Below, piece by piece: positions 15,444 to 22,730 of a DNA stretch of 33,513 nucleotides; within the stretch, counting starts at the first letter, position 1, and the number at the start of each line of letters is the position of its first letter. The notes under the pieces were generated by a model. The model ran no database searches. It had not been told where the DNA came from and was given only the letters and a program-made list of their open reading frames with translations. The stretch is from NCBI GenBank assembly GCA_949295065.1, contig CASFJQ010000026.1, positions 1-33,513 of the forward strand, read 5' to 3'. The translations under genes and the position numbers were made by a program. Origin of the DNA: an uncultured Parabacteroides sp. (lineage in GTDB: Bacteria > Bacteroidota > Bacteroidia > Bacteroidales > Tannerellaceae).

Positions 15444-18131
15444 ATGAAAGTCACTTTTAACATAAACTTCCACACTGTCTGGGGGCAGAAACTGTGTATT
15501 GTAGGTTCAATACCGGAATTGGGAGAGTGGGAATCTTCCAAAGCTGTGGATATGCTTTACGTAGGAGACGGAAACTGGCAGTTCTCTCTTGACTTAAAAG
15601 AAGTTCCTTCTCGCATTGAATATCGCTATTTCTTAAGCGTCAATGACAAACAGGTTTTTGAGGAATGGGATAAAAATCATGTTCTTGTTCCGGAACCTAA
15701 AGTGGAAAATTATAACTTATATGATTATTGGCAGGTTCGTCCGCAGAATACTGCATTCTTCAAATCAGCATTTACAAAAAGTTTGCTTGCTCATCCGTGT
15801 GATAAATATGAACGGATTATTCGTAGCAACAGAAAACTGAGAATAAAGATTTCGGCTCCGCGTGTAGAAAGGAACCAGAGTATAGCTATAACCGGAAACC
15901 AGGCTTGCCTTGGAAACTGGGAGCCGGACAAAGCTTTGCTGATGAGTTGCGAAACTTTCCCTGAGTGGCGTATTGATTTGGATGCCAACGAAATCTCTTT
16001 CCCTTTGGAGTATAAATTCCTGGTTTGGGATAACGACAAGAATTTCCCGCTTTATTGGGAGAAAGACGAAAACCGTGTGCTGAATGTCACTTCGGTTGAG
16101 GAAAATGAAACAATGATAGTTTCCGGATTGTATTTCCGGGATAATCTTCCTTTGTGGCGTTGTGCCGGAACTGTTATTCCTGTCTTTTCTCTCCGTTCAG
16201 AAGGCAGTTTTGGAGTAGGAGACTTTGGTGATTTGGATAAGTTCGTTGAGTGGGTAGCTAAAACAGGACAAAGAGTAATACAGGTGTTACCAATCAATGA
16301 CACAACAATGTCGCACTCGTGGACAGATTCCTATCCTTATAGTGCCATCTCCATTTATGCTCTGCATCCGATGTATCTTGATATCCGTGAACTTGGAGCT
16401 TTAAAAAGTAAATCAAGAAATGAATATTTCAGAGCTAAGCAGCAGGAATTGAATTCCAAGGAAACTGTAGATTATGAAAATGTGATGAAATACAAGATGG
16501 AATATATCCGTGAGTATTTTAAATTGCATAAATCTGAAATCTTATCTGACAGTTCATATCTGGAATTCCTTAAAGAAAACAATCAGTGGCTTAAGCCTTA
16601 TGCTGCCTACAGTTATCTCCGTGACAAGTATAAAACTTCAGATTTCAGTGATTGGGGAGAATATTCGGTATATGATAAGGATAAGATAGAAAAACTGTGT
16701 GACAGTTCCAGTAAAGCATACAGCGAAGTTACATTGTTCTGTTTCATCCAGTTTAAATTGCATAATCAGCTGAAGAAAGTATATGAATCGGCTCACAAGC
16801 GTGGCGTAGTTCTGAAAGGAGATTTACCTATCGGAGTTAACAGAACAAGTATTGAAGCTTGGACTGAACCACGATATTTCAATATGACAGGTCAGGCAGG
16901 TGCTCCGCCAGATGACTTCTCTGTTAACGGTCAGAACTGGATGTTCCCGACTTATAATTGGGATGAGTTGGAAAAAGATGATTTCGTGTGGTGGAAAAAC
17001 CGTTTCCGTAAGTTGGAGGATTATTTTGACTGTTTCCGTATCGACCATATCCTAGGCTTTTTCCGTATTTGGGAAATTCCTCAAGATTATGTTCAGGGAT
17101 TATGCGGACATTTTAATCCTGCAATGCCTTTCAGCGTTGAGGAAATAGAACAATATGGATTGACTTGGAACGAGGAATTGTTTACCACTCCTCACATCAG
17201 CCCTAAAGCTTTGTATGACTTGCTTGGCGATAAGGCAGAAGTCGTAGAAGGAAAATATCTTATGCCGGGATGCGGAAATAATCTGGTGCTTAAACCTTTC
17301 TGCAATACTCAGCGAAAGATAGAGAAATTGTTTGCTTCGATGAACGATGATGAGTCAAGAATGACTAAGGAGGCTTTATTCCATATCGCAAATGAAGTTC
17401 TTTTCTTGCGGGACCCGAAAGAAACAGATAAATTTCATCCTCGTATTTCTGCATATCAGTCATATGTTTATAAAGAACTTTCGGATGCCGACCGTTATTC
17501 TTTCGACCAATTGTATTGGCACTTCTTCTATCATCGTCACAATGACTTCTGGAAGGAAGTGGCATTGCGTCGTCTCACACCTCTTGTTTCATCAACTAAT
17601 ATGGTTGTTTGTGGTGAGGATTTGGGTATGATTCCGGATTCAGTTCCTGACGTAATGAACAAATTGCAGATATTAAGTCTTGAAATAGAGAGAATGCCTA
17701 AGACTTCTAATGTGGAATTCTCAAAATTGCCGAGCTTGCCTTATATGTCTGTTTGCACTACATCTACGCATGATATGTCTCCTTTGAGAAGCTGGTGGAA
17801 AGAAGACAGAGAAAAAACTCAGAGATATTTCAATAATGTGCTGCATTGCCAGGGTGAAGCTCCGGCTGAATGTACATCTGCCATTGTGGAACAAATATTG
17901 GTTAATCATTTGGCTGCACCATCAATGTTTACTCTCATTCCTCTTCAGGACTGGTTAGGAATGGATGATTCGCTGAAACGCAAGGACGCAGAAGCAGAAC
18001 GTATTAATGTACCTTCCGAACCGTTGCATTATTGGTGTTACAGGATGCACATAACTTTGGAATCTCTTTTAGCTGCCGATAATTTTAATTCGCGAATCCG
18101 CCAGATGATTCAGGAGTCAAAAAGAAGGTAA
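15444..18131 (+). CDS. malQ: 4-alpha-glucanotransferase (amylomaltase) with two CBM20 starch-binding domains
   Basis: 895 residues, longer than E. coli MalQ because of two N-terminal CBM20 modules (about 1-105 and 128-235; VGSIPELGEW and TGNQACLGNWEPDKA are their signatures). The GH77 domain follows from about residue 255. The probable nucleophile is Asp534 in FRIDHILGFFRIWEIP, the general acid Glu725 in CGEDLGMIPD, and the third acid Asp777 in STHDMS. It moves maltodextrin chains between glucans in the cytoplasm for starch or glycogen breakdown. No signal peptide is visible, which fits an intracellular role. The gene stands alone, convergent with the bactofilin gene through a shared terminator. 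Confidence 0.95.
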   Translation: MKVTFNINFHTVWGQKLCIVGSIPELGEWESSKAVDMLYVGDGNWQFSLDLKEVPSRIEYRYFLSVNDKQVFEEWDKNHVLVPEPKVENYNLYDYWQVRPQNTAFFKSAFTKSLLAHPCDKYERIIRSNRKLRIKISAPRVERNQSIAITGNQACLGNWEPDKALLMSCETFPEWRIDLDANEISFPLEYKFLVWDNDKNFPLYWEKDENRVLNVTSVEENETMIVSGLYFRDNLPLWRCAGTVIPVFSLRSEGSFGVGDFGDLDKFVEWVAKTGQRVIQVLPINDTTMSHSWTDSYPYSAISIYALHPMYLDIRELGALKSKSRNEYFRAKQQELNSKETVDYENVMKYKMEYIREYFKLHKSEILSDSSYLEFLKENNQWLKPYAAYSYLRDKYKTSDFSDWGEYSVYDKDKIEKLCDSSSKAYSEVTLFCFIQFKLHNQLKKVYESAHKRGVVLKGDLPIGVNRTSIEAWTEPRYFNMTGQAGAPPDDFSVNGQNWMFPTYNWDELEKDDFVWWKNRFRKLEDYFDCFRIDHILGFFRIWEIPQDYVQGLCGHFNPAMPFSVEEIEQYGLTWNEELFTTPHISPKALYDLLGDKAEVVEGKYLMPGCGNNLVLKPFCNTQRKIEKLFASMNDDESRMTKEALFHIANEVLFLRDPKETDKFHPRISAYQSYVYKELSDADRYSFDQLYWHFFYHRHNDFWKEVALRRLTPLVSSTNMVVCGEDLGMIPDSVPDVMNKLQILSLEIERMPKTSNVEFSKLPSLPYMSVCTTSTHDMSPLRSWWKEDREKTQRYFNNVLHCQGEAPAECTSAIVEQILVNHLAAPSMFTLIPLQDWLGMDDSLKRKDAEAERINVPSEPLHYWCYRMHITLESLLAADNFNSRIRQMIQESKRR

Positions 18132-18156
18132 GAAATTTGTATTTTGATGTTATACT

Positions 18157-18200
18157 AAAAAAGGAAATGGGCTATTTTATATTAGCCCATTTCCTTTTTT
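18157..18200. terminator. Bidirectional terminator between malQ and the bactofilin gene
   Basis: GGAAATGGGCTA (18163-18174) pairs perfectly with TAGCCCATTTCC (18183-18194) around an 8-base loop. Six As precede and six Ts follow, so it works in both directions. Confidence 0.92.
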
Positions 18201-18222
18201 GTATAATTATGAAGTTCCCCAA

Positions 18223-18591
18223 TTACTCTTTGACAGCCATTGAGCAATTACCATTGAATCTTGCATTAGGTTCTATTTCAAGTAATGAAGTGACAATATC
18301 TCCGGTAATTAATCCTGTTGATTTCAATATAAGTTTCTCTGATATTTTTACAGTTCCAATAATTTCTCCGTGAATTTCAGCATTTACGGAAATTATATTA
18401 CCCTTTACAACACCCTTTTGTCCGATTACAATTTTTCCGTTGCAAGTAATATCTCCTTCAACATATCCGTCAAGTCTGAAATCAGATTCCACAAAAACGT
18501 TTCCATTTATTTTTGTGCCGTTAGCCAAGGCGTTGTGTAATCCTCCGCTGTGATTTTCTTCTTTTTGTCTGAGATTAACCATAATATTCAT
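18223..18591 (-). CDS. Bactofilin (DUF583 polymer-forming cytoskeletal protein)
   Basis: 122 residues. The central part (about 22-110) is a right-handed beta-helix of short repeats with the bactofilin pattern, such as NGTKINGNVFVESDFRLDG, DGYVEGDITCNGKIVIGQKG and VKGNIISVNAEIHGEIIG. Bactofilins polymerise into membrane-linked filaments that organise cell-wall enzymes and cell shape. The start is uncertain: ATG at 18591 lies only about 6 bases after the predicted transcription start, and a second in-frame ATG at 18582 (residue 4) would give a longer leader. It is monocistronic, divergent from folB. Confidence 0.9.
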   Translation of the reverse strand: MNIMVNLRQKEENHSGGLHNALANGTKINGNVFVESDFRLDGYVEGDITCNGKIVIGQKGVVKGNIISVNAEIHGEIIGTVKISEKLILKSTGLITGDIVTSLLEIEPNARFNGNCSMAVKE

Positions 18592-18602
18592 TCATTAATG
18601 CG

Positions 18603-18610
18603 CAAAGATA
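18603..18610 (-). promoter_or_regulatory. -7 box of the bactofilin gene
   Basis: On the minus strand TATCTTTG (18610-18603) matches TAnnTTTG. It ends 11 bases before the first ATG, implying a very short 5' leader. No clear -33 TTTG is seen. Confidence 0.5.
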
Positions 18611-18684
18611 GGGTAATTTTTGGAAGGATTTTCGTGTTTGTTTACTTTTACATAATATTTTTAGAAACAAAAGGGTATATTAAT

Positions 18685-19047
18685 ATGATAACGAAGATTG
18701 AACTCAAGGATATGACATTTTATGCATATCATGGTGCTTTCCCTCAAGAAAGGAAAGTCGGAAACGTATTTGTTGTAAACCTTGAAATTATAGCACCGCT
18801 TTCAAAAGCAGTTGAAAGTGATGACTTGAATGATACAATAAATTATGCTGAAGTATATGACATAATAAAGAAAGAAATGAATGTCCCTTCCAATTTGTTA
18901 GAATATCTTGCCGGCCGTATCATGAATTCTTTGAAAGTTTCATATCCTGATATAGAGCATATTGTGGTGAAGCTCTCAAAACAAAATCCACCTTTTGGCG
19001 GAGATATTAAGTATGCTTCTGTTATTTTAGAGGAAAATTATAAGTAG
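18685..19047 (+). CDS. folB: Dihydroneopterin aldolase
   Basis: 120 residues from the ATG at 18685. FolB converts 7,8-dihydroneopterin to 6-hydroxymethyl-dihydropterin and glycolaldehyde in folate synthesis. The motif MTFYAYHGAFPQERKVGNVF (about 9-28) holds the family's YGYHG-like loop with a conserved Glu, and LSKQNPPFGGDIKYASVILE near the end carries the typical lysine and Pro-rich turn. The frame is open for 45 codons upstream, to 18550, but that part is hydrophobic, unlike FolB and overlaps the start of the divergent bactofilin gene, so I chose the internal ATG. The hydrogenase gene follows with its own promoter. Confidence 0.9.
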   Translation: MITKIELKDMTFYAYHGAFPQERKVGNVFVVNLEIIAPLSKAVESDDLNDTINYAEVYDIIKKEMNVPSNLLEYLAGRIMNSLKVSYPDIEHIVVKLSKQNPPFGGDIKYASVILEENYK

Positions 19048-19064
19048 CATTAACTTAAAATAGC

Positions 19065-19072
19065 TAACTTTG
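19065..19072 (+). promoter_or_regulatory. -7 box of the [FeFe] hydrogenase gene
   Basis: TAACTTTG (19065-19072) matches TAnnTTTG. Its last three bases form the TTG that would begin the longest possible reading frame, so that TTG cannot be the start; transcription should begin near 19078. No -33 TTTG is found. Confidence 0.6.
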
Positions 19073-19114
19073 CAAACTCAAACGCAAAAATCATCTATTT
19101 TATATACTGTAGCT

Positions 19115-20554
19115 ATGGCATTTACTAATAATGTTATGATTGTTCGTCATGGATTGTTGGCGAAGCTTGTAAAACTATGGAAAGAAGGTCTGCTTATAGA
19201 GAAAATAGACCGCTTACCGCTGGAACTAAGTCCGAGAAGAGAAAAAGCCAAAGGACGTTGCTGTATTCACAAGGAACGTGCTGTATGGAAGTATAAAACA
19301 TTGCCTCTTTTGGGATTTGATATGTCCGACGAGGAAGATGAATTGACCCCTTTGTCTGAATATGCAAGAAAGGCTTTACATCGTGATGAGTTGACAAAGG
19401 AAAATATCATGTGTGTTGTCGATGAGGCTTGCTCTTCATGTGTTTCCGTAAATTATGAGATTACAAACCTTTGTCGTGGATGTGTGGCACGCAGTTGTTA
19501 TATGAACTGTCCGAAAGATGCCATCAATTTCAAGAAAAACGGTCAGGCAGAGATAGACCATGAGAAATGTATAAGCTGCGGAAAGTGTCACCAGAGTTGT
19601 CCTTACCATGCAATTGTATATATTCCTATCCCATGTGAAGAAGTTTGTCCGGTAAAAGCTATCAGTAAGGACGAATATGGAGTTGAGCATATTGACGAAT
19701 CAAAATGTATATATTGTGGCAAGTGTGTCAATGCTTGTCCATTCGGTGCGATATTCGAAATATCTCAGGTGTTTGACATCTTGAGTGCAATCAAACGTAA
19801 GGAGCAGATAGTTGCAATTGTTGCTCCTTCGATATTGGCACAGTTCGGAAGTACAATCGAGAATGTTTATGGTGCTTTGAAACAGATCGGATTTACCGAT
19901 GTAATAGAGGTTGCACAAGGTGCTATGCAGACAACAAGCCACGAAGCAGAGGAGCTGAAAGAAAAGCTTGCCGAAGGCCAGCCTTTCATGACAACAAGCT
20001 GTTGTCCTTCTTATATTCAGCTTGTAAAGAAACATATTCCGGATTTGCAGAAATATGTTTCAACAACAGGTTCACCTATGTACTACACGGCTCGCATTGT
20101 AAAAGAAAAATATCCTGATGCTAAGATAGTTTTCGTTGGTCCTTGTGTTGCAAAAAGAAAAGAAGTCAAGGACGATCCTTGTGTAGATTATACTTTGACA
20201 TTCGAAGAAATAGCATCAATCTTTACAGGCCTTGACATTGAACTTGAGAAAGTACAGCCATATTCAATGGCTTTCAACTCATCACGTGAGGCTCATGGTT
20301 TTGCTCAGGCAGGTGGTGTTGTAAATGCTGTCAAGGTTTATCTTAAGGATGAAAAAGTAAATGCGGTGCAAGTTTCTAATCTTAACAAGAAAAACGTTGC
20401 ATTGTTGAGAGCATATGCTAAAACAGGCAAGGCTCCAGCCCAGTTTATTGAAGTTATGGCTTGTGAGGGCGGATGTGTCACTGGACCATGTATTTATGGA
20501 GACAAGGCTTCCGGTCAGAAACAATTGATGAAAGAGTTGAGCAAATTCAAATAA
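19115..20554 (+). CDS. [FeFe] hydrogenase, group B-like, monomeric with N-terminal ferredoxin clusters
   Basis: 479 residues from ATG 19115 (the longer frame from TTG 19070 overlaps the promoter). Interconverts protons and H2 with ferredoxin-type electrons. The N-terminal part has Cys-rich sets for several [4Fe-4S] clusters (LCRGCVARSCYMNCP, CISCGKCHQSCP, CIYCGKCVNACP). The H-cluster domain has TSCCPSY (Cys296-Cys297), GPCVAKRKE (Cys344) and VMACEGGCVTGPC (Cys450, Cys454, Cys459). The last differs from the GGGQ-type ending of group A enzymes and fits group B enzymes of anaerobes, including Bacteroidales. No maturases HydE/F/G are in this window. Probably cytoplasmic; direction of catalysis cannot be told from sequence. 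Confidence 0.85.
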   Translation: MAFTNNVMIVRHGLLAKLVKLWKEGLLIEKIDRLPLELSPRREKAKGRCCIHKERAVWKYKTLPLLGFDMSDEEDELTPLSEYARKALHRDELTKENIMCVVDEACSSCVSVNYEITNLCRGCVARSCYMNCPKDAINFKKNGQAEIDHEKCISCGKCHQSCPYHAIVYIPIPCEEVCPVKAISKDEYGVEHIDESKCIYCGKCVNACPFGAIFEISQVFDILSAIKRKEQIVAIVAPSILAQFGSTIENVYGALKQIGFTDVIEVAQGAMQTTSHEAEELKEKLAEGQPFMTTSCCPSYIQLVKKHIPDLQKYVSTTGSPMYYTARIVKEKYPDAKIVFVGPCVAKRKEVKDDPCVDYTLTFEEIASIFTGLDIELEKVQPYSMAFNSSREAHGFAQAGGVVNAVKVYLKDEKVNAVQVSNLNKKNVALLRAYAKTGKAPAQFIEVMACEGGCVTGPCIYGDKASGQKQLMKELSKFK

Positions 20555-20580
20555 TGACTTTTTGAATAAAAGAAAACAGA

Positions 20581-20642
20581 GTTATCAACAGGTTGCCTGT
20601 TGATAACCCTGTTAATAACCCTGTGGAAAACCCTGTTTATAT
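20581..20642. repeat. DnaA-box-like cluster with 12-bp periodicity
   Basis: TTATCAACA (20582-20590, plus) is followed by four reversed 9-mers starting every 12 bp: TGTTGATAA (20598), TGTTAATAA (20610), TGTGGAAAA (20622) and TGTTTATAT (20634). The first three are separated by CCC. Read on the minus strand they are TTATCAACA (8/9 to consensus TTATCCACA), TTATTAACA (7/9), TTTTCCACA (8/9) and a weaker one. The first two boxes also form a 12-bp perfect hairpin (20581-20592 with 20596-20607), which might terminate transcription, but no T-run follows it. AT-rich DNA lies on the hydrogenase side. Confidence 0.55.
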
Positions 20643-20664
20643 CATCGAAAATCAATAAACCTGT

Positions 20665-21693
20665 TCAAAACTTTCCTTCAATCTTATCAAAGGTCTTAAT
20701 TCCTTTCAGGTAGAAATACAATAACAATGAGCTGCCAAGTAATTCTTTAGGTCGTCTGACAGTCCGTTTGCTCAAATTCTCTTTTCTTTTCTCCCAAAAA
20801 TTATCTGATATTTTCTTGAATTCTTTTCTGGCGTCAATCACAGCTTTTGCATTTGCCGGATGTCCGCTAACCAGGAATTTCAGTGCTGCTATATAATCCA
20901 GAAAACATCTTACACGCATCACATGCTTCATATCTTCTGCAAGCAGATTTTTGTATAGCATCAGCAGATTGTTTCTGAAATTAAGGAATGTCTTTCTTGG
21001 GCTTTCTACGTTTAATGTTGCACCGCCAACATGATAAACCACTGATTCCGGAACACATAGTATTTGGTATCCTCTGCTTTTCAGTCTCCAGCAAAGGTCA
21101 ATTTCCTCCTGGTGGGCGAAAAATTCACCATCCAGTCCGCCTGCATCCTTATATATATCAGTTTTGATAAACATACATGCACCCGAGGCCCAGAAAATAG
21201 ATTGAGGTTTGTCATATTGTTTATTGTCTTTTTCCACAACGTCAAATATTCTTCCACGGCAGAACGGGTAGCCGTATTTGTCAATGAATCCTCCGGCAGC
21301 TCCGGCATATTCAAAAGTGTCTTTATTGTTGTATGCCAAAATCTTTGGCTGAACAGCTGCAACTTCTGATTTAGTTTCCAAAATCTCCAGCGGAGCTTGG
21401 AGCCATCTTTCGGTCACTTCCACATCGCTGTTTAGCAAAACAGTATACGGACTTTCTATTTCGCTGATAGCTTTGTTATATCCCTCTGCAAATCCGTAGT
21501 TTTTGTCGAACTCAATCAAACGGACACTAGGAAATTTTTTACGCAGCATATCCAGTGAACCATCTGTTGAACCATTATCGGCAACAACTATTTCAGCAAT
21601 GTTTTCCGGTGAATATTCAATTACGGATGGAAGAAACTTTCCCATCAGTTCCTTTCCGTTCCAATTCAAAATGACGACTGATATTTTTTTCAT
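20665..21693 (-). CDS. Family 2 glycosyltransferase (rhamnosyltransferase-like)
   Basis: 342 residues. GT-A fold enzyme: SVVILNWNG (residues 5-13), VVADNGSTDGS (36-46), KNYGFAEGYN (64-73), and NSDVEV (87-92), the metal-binding DxD equivalent. ASGACMFI followed by EEIDLCWRLKSRGY is typical of WbbL-like and other polysaccharide or O-antigen transferases. It probably adds a sugar to a cell-surface glycan at the inner membrane; the sugar is unknown. No membrane segment is obvious. It is the distal gene of the mtaB-acyltransferase run, separated by 130 bases that contain palindrome array B. Confidence 0.85.
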   Translation of the reverse strand: MKKISVVILNWNGKELMGKFLPSVIEYSPENIAEIVVADNGSTDGSLDMLRKKFPSVRLIEFDKNYGFAEGYNKAISEIESPYTVLLNSDVEVTERWLQAPLEILETKSEVAAVQPKILAYNNKDTFEYAGAAGGFIDKYGYPFCRGRIFDVVEKDNKQYDKPQSIFWASGACMFIKTDIYKDAGGLDGEFFAHQEEIDLCWRLKSRGYQILCVPESVVYHVGGATLNVESPRKTFLNFRNNLLMLYKNLLAEDMKHVMRVRCFLDYIAALKFLVSGHPANAKAVIDARKEFKKISDNFWEKRKENLSKRTVRRPKELLGSSLLLYFYLKGIKTFDKIEGKF

Positions 21694-21726
21694 ATTTAGT
21701 CTGTCTGAGAGCTATTTAATTTCTGT

Positions 21727-21793
21727 CAAAAAAATGTAGTAATATTTTGATGAAAATACTGCGATGTTTCTGTAAAAACACTGCAGTGTTTTT
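21727..21793. repeat. Periodic palindrome array B (acyltransferase-glycosyltransferase intergenic)
   Basis: Three inverted repeats have centres at about 21738 (CAAAA...TTTTG, 21727-21749), 21761 (GAAA...TTTC, 21752-21770, with ATACTGCGATG inside) and 21783.5 (the perfect palindrome AAAAACACTGCAGTGTTTTT, 21774-21793), a 22.5-23 bp period. A further inverted repeat (ATGTTTT with AAAACAT, 21807-21824) lies downstream off-period and overlaps the end of the acyltransferase gene. Confidence 0.65.
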
Positions 21794-21823
21794 TCTGGAA
21801 TGTCAAATGTTTTTTTGAAAACA

Positions 21824-22717
21824 TCAGGAGTTTTTATCGCTTTCGTTATATTTCCATCTTTTGTGAGTCCACAACCAGTATGCCGGGTTTCGCATTATAC
21901 ATTTTTCCATAATGCGCGTATATTCTTCCGTCAGCCAATATTCCGGAGTTTCCTTCGGAGTTTCAGTTATCAGCTTTATCTCCAGAGAATAGTATCCTCT
22001 TTTAACCTTTTGAACATCCAGGAAAATTACCGGCAAATTAAGTTTCCGGGCAATTCTTTCTGCTCCTGTAAGCATAAATGAGCCTTGGTTGAGAAACGAA
22101 GTCCAATATTGCAGATTTCCCCTGCTTGGTGTCTGGTCTGCAATGAAAATAACTAGCGTATGAACCTTGTTTTGTTTGAGGCGCACAATATCCCTGAAAG
22201 CATCGTTTTTCTTTATTCCGAAAGAGCCGAACCTTGTTCTGAGATAGATGAACAGCCTGTCAACCGCCTTATTGCTGAGAGGTCTGTATATCTGGTGTAT
22301 GTGGCAATCCTTGAATCTTGATGTCGAACCTGTGTACCATTCCCAATTCCCGTAATGTCCCATATAGGCAATGAATGTTGAATATCCTTTGTCTATAAGG
22401 TCGTCTATAAGTTCAGGATTCTTCACATAAGCTCTCTTTTGAATTTCCTTTTCCGAAATATGAGCCAGTTTTATTGTTTCAATAATATAGTCGGCGAAAT
22501 GATGGTAAAACTCTTTTTCAAGAGCCAGCAATTCCTTCTCGCTTTTTTCAGGAAATGAGGCTTTCATGTTTCTACGCACCACTTTAACCCTATATCTTAT
22601 TACTTTGTATATCAGAAAATACAGAAAGTCCGAAATAAGATATAATACTCTGAAAGGCAACAAGGCATTAGCTTTTGCCCATCCTAAAAGCAATATGTAA
22701 GTAATCTTTTCGAACAT
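21824..22717 (-). CDS. Lipid A biosynthesis acyltransferase, LpxL/HtrB type
   Basis: 297 residues. An N-terminal hydrophobic stretch (about 5-40) is the usual membrane anchor. The catalytic motif is HYGNWE (His121, Glu126), the His-x4-Glu of the LpxL/LpxM family, which transfers acyl chains to lipid A precursors at the inner membrane. FIADQTPSRG (about 196-205) and the C-terminal PAYWLWTHKRWK are also family signatures. Bacteroides lipid A is usually penta-acylated, so a single secondary acyltransferase of this type is expected. It starts 13 bases after mtaB and is surely co-transcribed with it. Confidence 0.88.
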   Translation of the reverse strand: MFEKITYILLLGWAKANALLPFRVLYLISDFLYFLIYKVIRYRVKVVRRNMKASFPEKSEKELLALEKEFYHHFADYIIETIKLAHISEKEIQKRAYVKNPELIDDLIDKGYSTFIAYMGHYGNWEWYTGSTSRFKDCHIHQIYRPLSNKAVDRLFIYLRTRFGSFGIKKNDAFRDIVRLKQNKVHTLVIFIADQTPSRGNLQYWTSFLNQGSFMLTGAERIARKLNLPVIFLDVQKVKRGYYSLEIKLITETPKETPEYWLTEEYTRIMEKCIMRNPAYWLWTHKRWKYNESDKNS

Positions 22718-22730
22718 AAATAAGCAGAAT

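Noticed and set aside
18550-18684. Longer N-terminus for FolB
   Set aside because: The extra 45 residues are hydrophobic, unlike FolB, and overlap the start and promoter of the divergent bactofilin gene.
20581-20607. Simple intrinsic terminator of the hydrogenase gene
   Set aside because: The 12-bp hairpin is strong but no T-run follows, and its arms are part of the DnaA-box-like repeat; termination here remains possible but not supported.
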